Part shown: positions 50,349 to 56,569 of the stretch, one piece after another
Layout of the letters: each line of letters opens with the position of its first letter
Numbering within the stretch: the first letter of the stretch is position 1
NCBI GenBank assembly: GCA_013812505.1
Contig: JACCTH010000053.1
Location: forward strand, 1 to 56,569
Reading direction: 5' to 3'
Source: Acidimicrobiia bacterium
Lineage (GTDB): Bacteria; Actinomycetota; Acidimicrobiia; Spongiisociales; ZC4RG35
DNA length: 56,569 nt
Notes under the pieces: generated by a model
What the model saw: only the letters and a program-made list of their open reading frames with translations
What the model was told of the DNA's origin: nothing
Databases searched by the model: none
Position numbers and translations under genes: made by a program

Positions 50349-51311
50349 ATGGCAATAGCCGTAGCGCCTGACCGCACCTCGGTCCTCCCAGGTCGGATCA
50401 CTAATGCCACCCTGGCTTCGTTTGTGCGGTCGGTTCCTTCGGTGGATGAGGTGGGTGTCGAAGAGCGGGTCGCCTCTCTCGCCACCCGTTCGATAAAGAA
50501 GGATTCCAAGATGGACGCCCTGCTGCTGGCCGTCCGGATGATGGATCTGACCACCCTTGAAGGTAAGGACACGCCGGGCAAGATCGCCCAGCTCTCGGCG
50601 AAGGCTGTTCGTCCCGATCCGGTCGATCCAACTGTTCCCTCGGTCGCGGCAATTTGTGTCTATCCGGCAATGGTGCCCTACGCCAAGCAATCGGTGGAAG
50701 GGAGTGGGGTCAAGGTCGCTGCTGTGGCGACCTACTTCCCTTCCGGTCAGCTCGACACCAAGGCCAAGCTCGCGGAGACGGCTTCGGTGGTGGCTATGGG
50801 CGCCGACGAGATCGACATGGTGATCGACCGCGGTGCATTTCTTTCCGGCGAGTACTTCCGCGTTTTCGACGAGGTTCGCCGCGTCAAGGAAATTTGTGAC
50901 GGCAAGGCCCACCTGAAAGTCATCCTCGAGACCGGCGAGCTCGGCACTCTCGACGAAGTCCGGCGAGCTTCGATGCTGGCGATGGCGGCCGGCGCCGACT
51001 TCATCAAGACCTCCACCGGGAAGGTCCAACCGGCCGCCACCATCCCGGTAACGTTGGTCATGCTCGAGGCGATCCGCGACTTCGAAAATGCGACCGGAGT
51101 CCAGATCGGAATGAAACCGGCGGGTGGGATTCGGACCTCGAAGGATGCGATCCGCTATCTCGTCGTGCTCAGCGAAACGCTCGGACCGCGCTGGATGACA
51201 CCCGATTGGTTCCGTTTCGGAGCGTCGTCCTTGCTCAACGATGTTTTGATGCAGATTCGGTGGCTCAAGACCGGCCGCTATCAAGCCGGCGACTACTTCA
51301 CTAAGGACTGA
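50349..51311 (+). CDS. deoC: deoxyribose-phosphate aldolase
   Basis: A 320-residue class I aldolase (start ATG 50349, no clear ribosome-binding site). Core: RSIKKDSKMDALLLAVRMMD, AAICVYPAMV, EIDMVIDRGAFLSGEYFRVF, KVILETGELGTLDEVR, and ADFIKTSTGKVQPAATIP with the Schiff-base lysine, then GMKPAGGIRTSKDAI. It cleaves 2-deoxyribose-5-phosphate to acetaldehyde and glyceraldehyde-3-phosphate. The next two genes, aldehyde dehydrogenases, would use the acetaldehyde, making a deoxynucleoside-catabolism operon. Confidence 0.92.
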   Translation: MAIAVAPDRTSVLPGRITNATLASFVRSVPSVDEVGVEERVASLATRSIKKDSKMDALLLAVRMMDLTTLEGKDTPGKIAQLSAKAVRPDPVDPTVPSVAAICVYPAMVPYAKQSVEGSGVKVAAVATYFPSGQLDTKAKLAETASVVAMGADEIDMVIDRGAFLSGEYFRVFDEVRRVKEICDGKAHLKVILETGELGTLDEVRRASMLAMAAGADFIKTSTGKVQPAATIPVTLVMLEAIRDFENATGVQIGMKPAGGIRTSKDAIRYLVVLSETLGPRWMTPDWFRFGASSLLNDVLMQIRWLKTGRYQAGDYFTKD

Positions 51312-51313
51312 CG

Positions 51314-52786
51314 GTGGCAAAGAATCTGCCGGCGCCGAAGAGCCTCGACTGGGCGTATGCCCCAAGTCGCGAATCAACCGACATCGTCAAGCTCGAAGGT
51401 CGCTACGGCCTCTTCATCGATGGGAAGTTCCGCGCCCCGTTGTCGAGGAAGTACTTCCAGACTGTCAATCCGGCCACGGAAGAGCCGCTCGCTCAGGTCG
51501 CCAGCGCGAACGCAGCCGATGTCAACAGGGCGGTGAAAGCGGCCCGCGCCGCGTTTGATAACGGCTGGGGGGATCTGTCTGGTGTTGAACGGGCGAAGTT
51601 CCTCTTCCGGATTGCCCGGATGATCCAGGAGCGGTCGCGGGAGATGGCGGTCCTTGAGACATTGGACGGTGGCAAGCCCATCAGAGAGTCTCGCGACGTC
51701 GATCTCCCCCTGGTCGCGGCTCACTTCTTCTATTACGCCGGCTGGGCCGACAAGCTCGAGTACGCCTTCCCCGGCCTCAAGCCGGAGCCGTTAGGCGTGG
51801 CCGGCCAAGTGATTCCCTGGAACTTCCCGCTCATGATGCTGGCCTGGAAGATCGCCCCAGCGTTGGCCGCCGGGAACACCGTCGTCTTGAAACCAGCCGA
51901 GACCACACCGCTTTCGGCGCTGCTTTTCGCCCAGTTGGCGTCCGAAGCGGGACTTCCGCCGGGAGTGATCAACATCATCACCGGCGCTGGGGAGACCGGC
52001 GCCGCGCTGGTTGAGCATCCCGACGTCGACAAAGTCGCCTTCACCGGTTCGACCGCGGTTGGCAAACGGATCGCGACTTCGCTCGCCGGGACGGACAAGC
52101 GCTTGACCCTCGAGCTAGGCGGCAAAGCGGCGCACGTTATTTTCGACGACGCCCCCATCGACCAGGCGATCGAAGGTGTGATCAATGGGATCTTTTTCAA
52201 CCAGGGTCATGTGTGCTGTGCCGGCAGCCGGCTCTTTGTCCAAGAAACAATTCACGATCGGTTCGTCGAAAAGCTGAAGCGGCGTCTCAACACTTTGCGA
52301 GTGGGTGATCCCCTCGACAAGAACACCGATGTTGGCGCGATCAACTCGGCGGAGCAGCTCGCCCGGATCTCCGAACTGGTCGAGGCCGGCCAGGAGGAGG
52401 GGGCTGAGATGTATCAGCCCGCGTGCGAGCTTCCCGGCAACGGCTTCTGGTTCCGTCCGACGCTCTTCACCGGAGTGTCGCAGTCCCATCGGATCGCCCA
52501 GGAGGAAATATTCGGTCCCGTCCTTTCGATCATGAGCTTTCGGACTCCAGACGAAGCGGTGGAAAAGGCCAACAACACCCCATATGGATTGTCGGCCGGA
52601 GTGTGGACGCAGAAGGGGTCGCGGATTCTGTGGATGGCCGACCGGCTCCAAGCCGGAGTGGTTTGGGCCAACACCTACAACAAGTTCGACCCGGCGTCGC
52701 CGTTTGGTGGATATAAGGAGTCCGGTTTTGGTCGCGAAGGGGGACGGCACGGCCTGCTCGCTTACCTGAAGGGTGTGGACGAGTGA
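51314..52786 (+). CDS. aldehyde dehydrogenase
   Basis: A 490-residue NAD(P)-dependent aldehyde dehydrogenase of full length. QVIPWNFPLMMLAWKIAPAL, FTGSTAVGKRIA, catalytic glutamate in LELGGKAAHVIFDDAP and catalytic cysteine in NQGHVCCAGSRLFVQE; the C-terminus has SPFGGYKESGFGREGG. Start GTG two bases after deoC, so it is in that operon and probably oxidises the acetaldehyde formed by DeoC. Its TGA overlaps the next GTG. Confidence 0.93.
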   Translation: MAKNLPAPKSLDWAYAPSRESTDIVKLEGRYGLFIDGKFRAPLSRKYFQTVNPATEEPLAQVASANAADVNRAVKAARAAFDNGWGDLSGVERAKFLFRIARMIQERSREMAVLETLDGGKPIRESRDVDLPLVAAHFFYYAGWADKLEYAFPGLKPEPLGVAGQVIPWNFPLMMLAWKIAPALAAGNTVVLKPAETTPLSALLFAQLASEAGLPPGVINIITGAGETGAALVEHPDVDKVAFTGSTAVGKRIATSLAGTDKRLTLELGGKAAHVIFDDAPIDQAIEGVINGIFFNQGHVCCAGSRLFVQETIHDRFVEKLKRRLNTLRVGDPLDKNTDVGAINSAEQLARISELVEAGQEEGAEMYQPACELPGNGFWFRPTLFTGVSQSHRIAQEEIFGPVLSIMSFRTPDEAVEKANNTPYGLSAGVWTQKGSRILWMADRLQAGVVWANTYNKFDPASPFGGYKESGFGREGGRHGLLAYLKGVDE

Positions 52787-53634
52787 CCCCGCGACTCGAA
52801 GTCAAGAAAACCTACAAGCTCTATATCAACGGCGAGTTTCCGCGCTCCGAGTCGGGCCGGAGTTACCCCGCCTTGTCGGCTGATGGGGACGTGCTTGCCC
52901 GGGTCGCCCGCGGATCACGTAAGGATCTACGCGACGCGGTCCGGGCCGCCCGCACCGCGCAGGAGAAGTGGGCGGCGAAGTCTGGCTATAACCGCGGCCA
53001 GATTCTCTATCGCATCGCTGAGATGATCGAGGATCGAGCGTCGGCCTTTGCCGAGCAACTGGCGGCCGGTGGCCTCACCTCAGCTCGAGCCCGCCGGGAG
53101 GTCGGGGAGTCGGTTGACCGGATGGTCTGGTACGCCGGCTGGGCCGACAAGTTCAGCCAAATCTTTGGCAACCTCAACCCGGTGGCAGGACCGTTCTTCA
53201 ATATTTCAGCCCCTGAACCAACCGGGGTGGTTGGGATCGTCGCTCCCGAGACTCCCGCGTTGCTCGGGCTGGTCTCGCGGCTCGCTCCGGTGATCGTCTC
53301 TGGGAACGCTGCAGTCGTCGTCGCCTCCGAAAGCCAGCCCTTGCCGGCGATCACCTTCTCGGAGGTCTTGGAAAGTTCGGATGTTCCGTCGGGTGTGGTC
53401 AATATCCTCACTGGTTCGGCGGAAGAACTTGTCCCCTGGCTGGCAGATCACATGGATGTGAACGCGGTCGACTTGGCCGGCGCCTCAGCCGAGGTGACAC
53501 TGCGAGCACAAGAGGGAGCTGTCCACAACGTCAAACGCCTGGTCGGAAAGAGCGGCTACTCAGACGCCCAGTCGCCTTATCTCATTGCCGCGTTCACCGA
53601 GACCAAGACCGTTTGGCATCCGAAGGGCCTCTGA
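52783..53634 (+). CDS. half-length aldehyde dehydrogenase-like protein without catalytic domain
   Basis: A 283-residue protein matching only the N-terminal, NAD-binding part of aldehyde dehydrogenases (KLYINGEFPRSESGRSYPA, GVVGIVAPETPALLGLVSRL, GVVNILTGSAEELVPWLADH). The ELGGK glutamate and the catalytic cysteine region are absent: the chain ends after a short unrelated tail (SPYLIAAFTETKTVWHPKGL). It is coupled to the complete enzyme by a GTGA overlap, so it is retained, perhaps as a structural or regulatory partner. It is not a random truncation because its end is tidy. Confidence 0.82.
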   Translation: MTPRLEVKKTYKLYINGEFPRSESGRSYPALSADGDVLARVARGSRKDLRDAVRAARTAQEKWAAKSGYNRGQILYRIAEMIEDRASAFAEQLAAGGLTSARARREVGESVDRMVWYAGWADKFSQIFGNLNPVAGPFFNISAPEPTGVVGIVAPETPALLGLVSRLAPVIVSGNAAVVVASESQPLPAITFSEVLESSDVPSGVVNILTGSAEELVPWLADHMDVNAVDLAGASAEVTLRAQEGAVHNVKRLVGKSGYSDAQSPYLIAAFTETKTVWHPKGL

Positions 53635-53647
53635 GTTCGGGGCGCAA

Positions 53648-54010
53648 CTAGGAAGGTTCGAGGCGCATCGTCGTCTCGAGGATCTCGGCCTGCAGCATCG
53701 AGTCGAGCGAGCGGCCTTCGGGATACTTGCGGCGAAGCGCCTCGCTGGTCCGCTCGATCGAAGCAGGATCGCTGGCCGGTACCGCCCTGGCGCCGATAGT
53801 TTCGCCGGCGACGCGCAGCGCGACCTCAGGACTCTGCAGCGCTCGCAGATACCACTTCCCTTGCTTGCCCCGCACCGAACGGACGAACACCTCGTCGTCA
53901 TCGACCACTATCCAAATGATCGTTCGATATCGGCGTTCGCCGGCCCGGGTTTCAATCTGGATCTCGCGACGCTTTTCGATCGAACTCAGTTGCTCATCAG
54001 TGAATGGCAT
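53648..54010 (-). CDS. DUF2255 family protein
   Basis: A 120-residue soluble protein: PFTDEQLSSIEKRREIQIET, RTIIWIVVDDDEVFVRSVRG, GKWYLRALQSPEVALRVAGE, then RYKEKY-like RRKYPEGRSLDSML. This fits DUF2255, a family related to FMN-binding split barrels, of unknown function. Converges on the deoC operon 13 bases away. Confidence 0.85.
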   Translation of the reverse strand: MPFTDEQLSSIEKRREIQIETRAGERRYRTIIWIVVDDDEVFVRSVRGKQGKWYLRALQSPEVALRVAGETIGARAVPASDPASIERTSEALRRKYPEGRSLDSMLQAEILETTMRLEPS

Positions 54011-54040
54011 AACCCGAGAGTAGGAAAGGCGGCGGGTAGC

Positions 54041-54178
54041 TAGAGCGAGCGACGCTTCTTCTCGGCGGCGATGTTGGCGAAGAGCCGGGTCGATGATGCT
54101 GCCGATTCTACGTCACCCAGGCTGAGCCCCTCCACTATGTCCGGATCCACCAACAGGTTTTTCTCCGTGGCATAGGTC
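54041..54178 (-). pseudogene. C-terminal gene fragment (minus strand)
   Basis: The minus frame to TAG at 54041-54043 reads TYATEKNLLVDPDIVEGLSL, GDVESAASSTRLFANIAAEK, KKRRSL, well-formed protein sequence with no start and no upstream continuation. It meets, head to head near 54170, a plus-strand truncated VOC gene. Family not recognised. Confidence 0.5.
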
Positions 54179-54350
54179 GGAGCAATGCGGTTTGCTCAAA
54201 GACCGCTTCGGGGCGTCGTGGCAGATCGTCCCTACGATTCTTTACGAGCTGATGAGTGATCCGGATCGGGAGAAGACCAACCGGGTAATGGAGGCGATGC
54301 TCAAGATGAAGAATCTCGATGTCGCTGAGTTGCAAGCGGCGGCGGGCTGA
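54168..54350 (+). pseudogene. C-terminal remnant of a PhnB-like VOC gene
   Basis: The plus frame reads SEQCGLLKDRFGASWQIVPT, ILYELMSDPDREKTNRVMEA, MLKMKNLDVAELQAAAG to TGA at 54348. This is the conserved C-terminal part of PhnB-like/3-demethylubiquinone-methyltransferase-type VOC proteins. No N-terminal part precedes it; a minus-strand fragment begins instead. Confidence 0.7.
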
Positions 54351-54375
54351 GAACACTCAAGGGGAAACGAGGCGG

Positions 54376-54536
54376 ATCGGATATCGGTCGGCCCCCACAA
54401 ATTTGGCAGGTGAAGAACCCCGAAACCGTTCTTTGGCCAGCGACGTTTTCCGTTCTGCTAGCGCCGAATAAGCAAAAAGGCGTTCCCCACCTGCCGAATT
54501 TTGGTGCTGAAGCGACCGACCCGTTCCCTATCCGAT
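54376..54536. repeat. long imperfect inverted repeat (possible structured RNA or small element)
   Basis: Three blocks on the left recur inverted in matching order on the right: ATCGGAT (54376) with ATCCGAT (54530), GGTCGG (54386) with CCGACC (54516), GGCAGGTG (54405) with CACCTGCC (54488); short AAATTT-like pairs sit beside the last. About 75 bases lie between the inner arms. No coding frame covers it. It could be a structured RNA or the remains of a small inverted-repeat element. Confidence 0.4.
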
Positions 54537-54570
54537 TGCCCCCTAAGTTGATGTGGTATTGCCTCTTCCC

Positions 54571-55026
54571 TCACACTCCAACTTCGGCGGTGAGCCGGGC
54601 GACATGCCCCTTTGCCTTGACCTTCCGATACTCCCGCTCGACCTCACCATCGGGCCCGAGCACGAAGGTTGATCGGATCAAACCGGTCGATTCTTTGCCG
54701 TAGCGCATCTTTGGTCCCCAGGCGCCGAACAACTCGGCAACCTTGTGGTCCTGGTCGGAGAGAAGCGGAAACGGCAAACCCTCTTTGTCTTGGAACTTCT
54801 TGTTGCGAGCCGGTGGATCCGGGCTGATCCCGACCAGGTCGTAGCCCGCCACCTGGAGCGATGAGTAGTTATCGCGAAAGTCGCAGGCCTCGGCGGTGCA
54901 TCCCGCTGTCATCGCCGCGGGATAGAAGAAGACGATCAAACGGCGTCCTCGGTAGCGGGCCGTGGAGACCGGGTTGCCGTCCTGATCGGGGAGCGTGAAC
55001 TCGATAGGCATGTACCAACGTACCAT
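54571..55026 (-). CDS. bcp: peroxiredoxin (BCP/PrxQ type)
   Basis: A 151-residue thioredoxin-fold peroxidase. PIEFTLPDQDGNPVS starts the fold; peroxidatic Cys43 and resolving Cys48 are in TAGCTAEACDFRD, where the usual TPGC proline is alanine; GPDGEVEREYRKVKAKGHV ends it. It reduces hydroperoxides with thioredoxin. ATG 55026 or 55011 are possible starts; no ribosome-binding site helps. It is divergent from a small flavoprotein gene six bases away from the longer start. Confidence 0.88.
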   Translation of the reverse strand: MVRWYMPIEFTLPDQDGNPVSTARYRGRRLIVFFYPAAMTAGCTAEACDFRDNYSSLQVAGYDLVGISPDPPARNKKFQDKEGLPFPLLSDQDHKVAELFGAWGPKMRYGKESTGLIRSTFVLGPDGEVEREYRKVKAKGHVARLTAEVGV

Positions 55027-55032
55027 CGCGTC

Positions 55033-55587
55033 ATGGCACGAATTCTCATTGTTGGTGACGGTCCGGGCGGTTTGTCGGCGGCGGTTTTCCTTGCCCGCGG
55101 CGGGCACGAGGTGACCTTGTTCGGCCAAGACAAGACCGCGGTCAACTACGCCCGGCTCAACAACTATCTCGGTGTGCTCCCCATTGACGGACCGGAGTTC
55201 CAGGCCATCGCCCGTAGCCAAGCCTCGACAGCAGGCGCCGTGCTCCGCCCCGAGCTGATCACCGAGGTCAGCGCGACCGATCGCGTCTCCGTCACCACCG
55301 AAGCGGGTGAGAAGCTCGACGCCGACTATCTGATCCTGTCGGAGGGAAAGAACCCCCTTCTGGCACGTTCCCTCGCCTTGTCGGAAAGCGGGACCAAGGC
55401 GATCGAGGTCGATCGCGATTATCGGAGTTCGCAGGACCGGGTCTACGTCATCGGTCGATCGGCGCGACCGACTCGAAGTCAGGCGATCATCTCGGCCGGG
55501 GCAGGGGCCACGGCCGCCTCCGACATCTTGGCCCGCGAAGAGGGCAAGGATGTCCAGGACTGGGATTCGATCCCCGATGCTGACTAG
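55033..55587 (+). CDS. small FAD-binding oxidoreductase-like protein
   Basis: A 184-residue protein beginning MARILIVGDGPGGLSAAVFL, a clear dinucleotide-binding GxGPGG. It continues with EVSATDRVSVTTEAGEKLDA, YLILSEGKNP and DRVYVIGRSARPTRSQAIIS, which fit a thioredoxin-reductase-like FAD domain. The inserted NADPH domain and its CxxC are absent, so it is an FAD domain alone. Divergent from the peroxiredoxin gene, with which it might be functionally linked. Confidence 0.8.
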   Translation: MARILIVGDGPGGLSAAVFLARGGHEVTLFGQDKTAVNYARLNNYLGVLPIDGPEFQAIARSQASTAGAVLRPELITEVSATDRVSVTTEAGEKLDADYLILSEGKNPLLARSLALSESGTKAIEVDRDYRSSQDRVYVIGRSARPTRSQAIISAGAGATAASDILAREEGKDVQDWDSIPDAD

Positions 55588-56459
55588 AAGCCGGCGAAGT
55601 TCCGAATCGGCAGGCGAGAGCCGAAAGCGGGCGCATGGCCAAGGGTTTCGAGGAGCCTGACCACCCTTCCTCGATTAGGCCTGAACTCTTCGAGCAAATC
55701 CATCATCTCCTCGTCGGTTCCCCGCGGGCGGCCGGTCAGGTGCCAAGCGACGACGTTCTTGAGGTGAAAGTCACCGACAGAAACCGCATCGGAATCGCCG
55801 TGGCTGACCGTGACCGTCTCGGCGCTCGTCCACACGCCGATGCCCGGAAGCCGTTCCAGCCAAGCTCTCGCTTCCGTCGAGGGCACTGTCGCGAGACGAT
55901 CGATTTCTTCGGCCATGCGGGCGGCACGAAGCAGGGTGTCGGCTCGCCTCTTCTCAATCCCCAGCGGGTGAAGGTCGTAGTAGGTGCTATTCGCGAGACG
56001 ATCAGCATCAGGTGGCAGGCGGAGGGTCGGCTCCGGTCCTGGGGCGGAGTCCGAGAATCGGTAGCGGAGCTGTTGGAGACTTCGATGCGCCTCCTTGCCC
56101 GTGACCTTTTGGGTGAGGATCGCGACGACCAAGGCGTCGAAAACCCGGCCCGTCCGACCCATACGCAGCCCAGGGTGCCGGCGATGCAGTTCAGCGACCA
56201 GGGGATGGTCGGTCACAAAGTTCGCCGGGGAATCGTGAACGCCGATCAAGCTCGCTACGGACGAAAGCGCCCAATCGGTGCCGGCTCCGTATGAGCGAGC
56301 CTCTACCCCCCGGTCGCCGCGGCGAAGATGAAGGGTCGCGGTCCCTTCGGGGGTGCGCATCGGCGACCACCATCCGTCAGTCCGAAACCATCCCTGCAAG
56401 TCCGAAAGGGTCGAGCGCAGGTCTAGCCGAAAGTCGATCGGCACCAAGGTCGCTTCCAC
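55584..56459 (-). CDS. AlkA-type DNA glycosylase (HhH-GPD family)
   Basis: A 291-residue protein with an N-terminal beta domain and a C-terminal HhH-GPD domain: FDALVVAILTQKVTGKEAHR, then the helix-hairpin-helix LERLPGIGVWTSAETV and catalytic aspartate in DAVSVGDFHLKN. It resembles 3-methyladenine/8-oxoguanine glycosylases that start base-excision repair. No iron-sulfur cysteines. Overlaps the convergent flavoprotein gene by four bases. Confidence 0.88.
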   Translation of the reverse strand: MEATLVPIDFRLDLRSTLSDLQGWFRTDGWWSPMRTPEGTATLHLRRGDRGVEARSYGAGTDWALSSVASLIGVHDSPANFVTDHPLVAELHRRHPGLRMGRTGRVFDALVVAILTQKVTGKEAHRSLQQLRYRFSDSAPGPEPTLRLPPDADRLANSTYYDLHPLGIEKRRADTLLRAARMAEEIDRLATVPSTEARAWLERLPGIGVWTSAETVTVSHGDSDAVSVGDFHLKNVVAWHLTGRPRGTDEEMMDLLEEFRPNRGRVVRLLETLGHAPAFGSRLPIRNFAGF

Positions 56460-56479
56460 TGGGCGAGCCTACGCCCTCG

Positions 56480-56569
56480 TCAACCTCCAACCAGGAAATC
56501 GATGATCACCGGGCCGGCGGTGTCCGGCTGACGGGTTGATTGGTGATCACCGCCGCCAATCACTTCGAG
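56480..56569 (-). CDS. C-terminal end of an alpha/beta hydrolase-like gene (partial)
   Basis: The minus frame from the right edge to TGA (56480-56482) reads LEVIGGGDHQSTRQPDTAGP then VIIDFLVGG. GGGDHQS followed by an IIDFL helix is the usual end of an alpha/beta hydrolase, with the catalytic histidine in GDH. Only 29 residues are visible, so the call is tentative. Confidence 0.5.
   Translation of the reverse strand, partial: LEVIGGGDHQSTRQPDTAGPVIIDFLVGG

Noticed and set aside
49428..51311. Apparent 627-codon fusion including DeoC
   Set aside because: The first part belongs to the end of the synthetase gene and a separate frameshifted gene; DeoC proper begins near 50349.
1..56569. CRISPR arrays
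   Set aside because: No set of regularly spaced direct repeats with unique spacers seen; the short tandem repeats at 8188, 21918 and 21979 have no spacers.

Overview
The window reads as a high-GC chromosomal segment from an actinobacterium, most likely a member of the Acidimicrobiia or a related uncultured class. The grounds are many GTG and TTG starts, two F420-type (Ddn-like) oxidoreductases, a nickel superoxide dismutase with its own maturation peptidase, KorAB, WYL regulators, secreted proteins with SLH repeats, and Thr-rich linkers ending in an excalibur motif. This is inference; no rRNA or tRNA gene was found to anchor the taxonomy.

Left part (1-34 kb) is ordinary, gene-dense chromosome: a KorAB ferredoxin oxidoreductase with an amidase and a DUF3048 lipoprotein; a secreted PQQ-type sugar dehydrogenase with PKD domains; divergent sodX/sodN; an aminotransferase, VOC protein, PGPGW membrane protein and metG; a cupin-LuxR pair; a DMT exporter divergent from acetoacetate-CoA ligase; a GH26-like SLH protein; a TetR-MMPL pair; MOSC, SLH, DinB and haloalkane dehalogenase genes; a WYL regulator divergent from a DrrAB-type ABC exporter; several VOC and F420-type genes; and a TPR histidine kinase interrupted by a one-base frameshift.

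Middle part (about 35.8-45.9 kb) looks like an accessory island. On the minus strand an ECF sigma factor and a membrane-anchored partner precede two tandem secreted proteins of peptidase-inhibitor I36 (crystallin-like) type, a cysteine-containing exported protein, a permease with a large extracytoplasmic domain, a second small permease and an ABC ATPase. The last four genes are coupled by GTGA overlaps or zero spacing. A third I36-like secreted protein and a divergent orphan LuxR-type HTH gene, coupled to a 57-residue ORF, flank it. The right edge is a junction where two genes that have lost their 5' ends lie head to head. I consider this cassette the best candidate for an undescribed system.

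Right part (45.9-56.6 kb) returns to housekeeping and catabolic genes: a secreted nuclease with excalibur motif, an RNase HII homologue missing conserved residues, an acyl-CoA synthetase, a deoC operon with a full-length and a half-length aldehyde dehydrogenase, DUF2255, a peroxiredoxin, a small flavoprotein and an AlkA-type glycosylase. A second head-to-head junction of truncated genes and a long imperfect inverted repeat lie at 54.0-54.5 kb.

Notable regulatory DNA includes a matching palindrome placed exactly the same distance upstream of both WYL regulator genes, a double palindrome at hxlR, an inverted repeat over the drrAB promoter, three tandem 14-bp repeats before the MMPL gene, and perfect hairpins at 28.1 and 49.6 kb.
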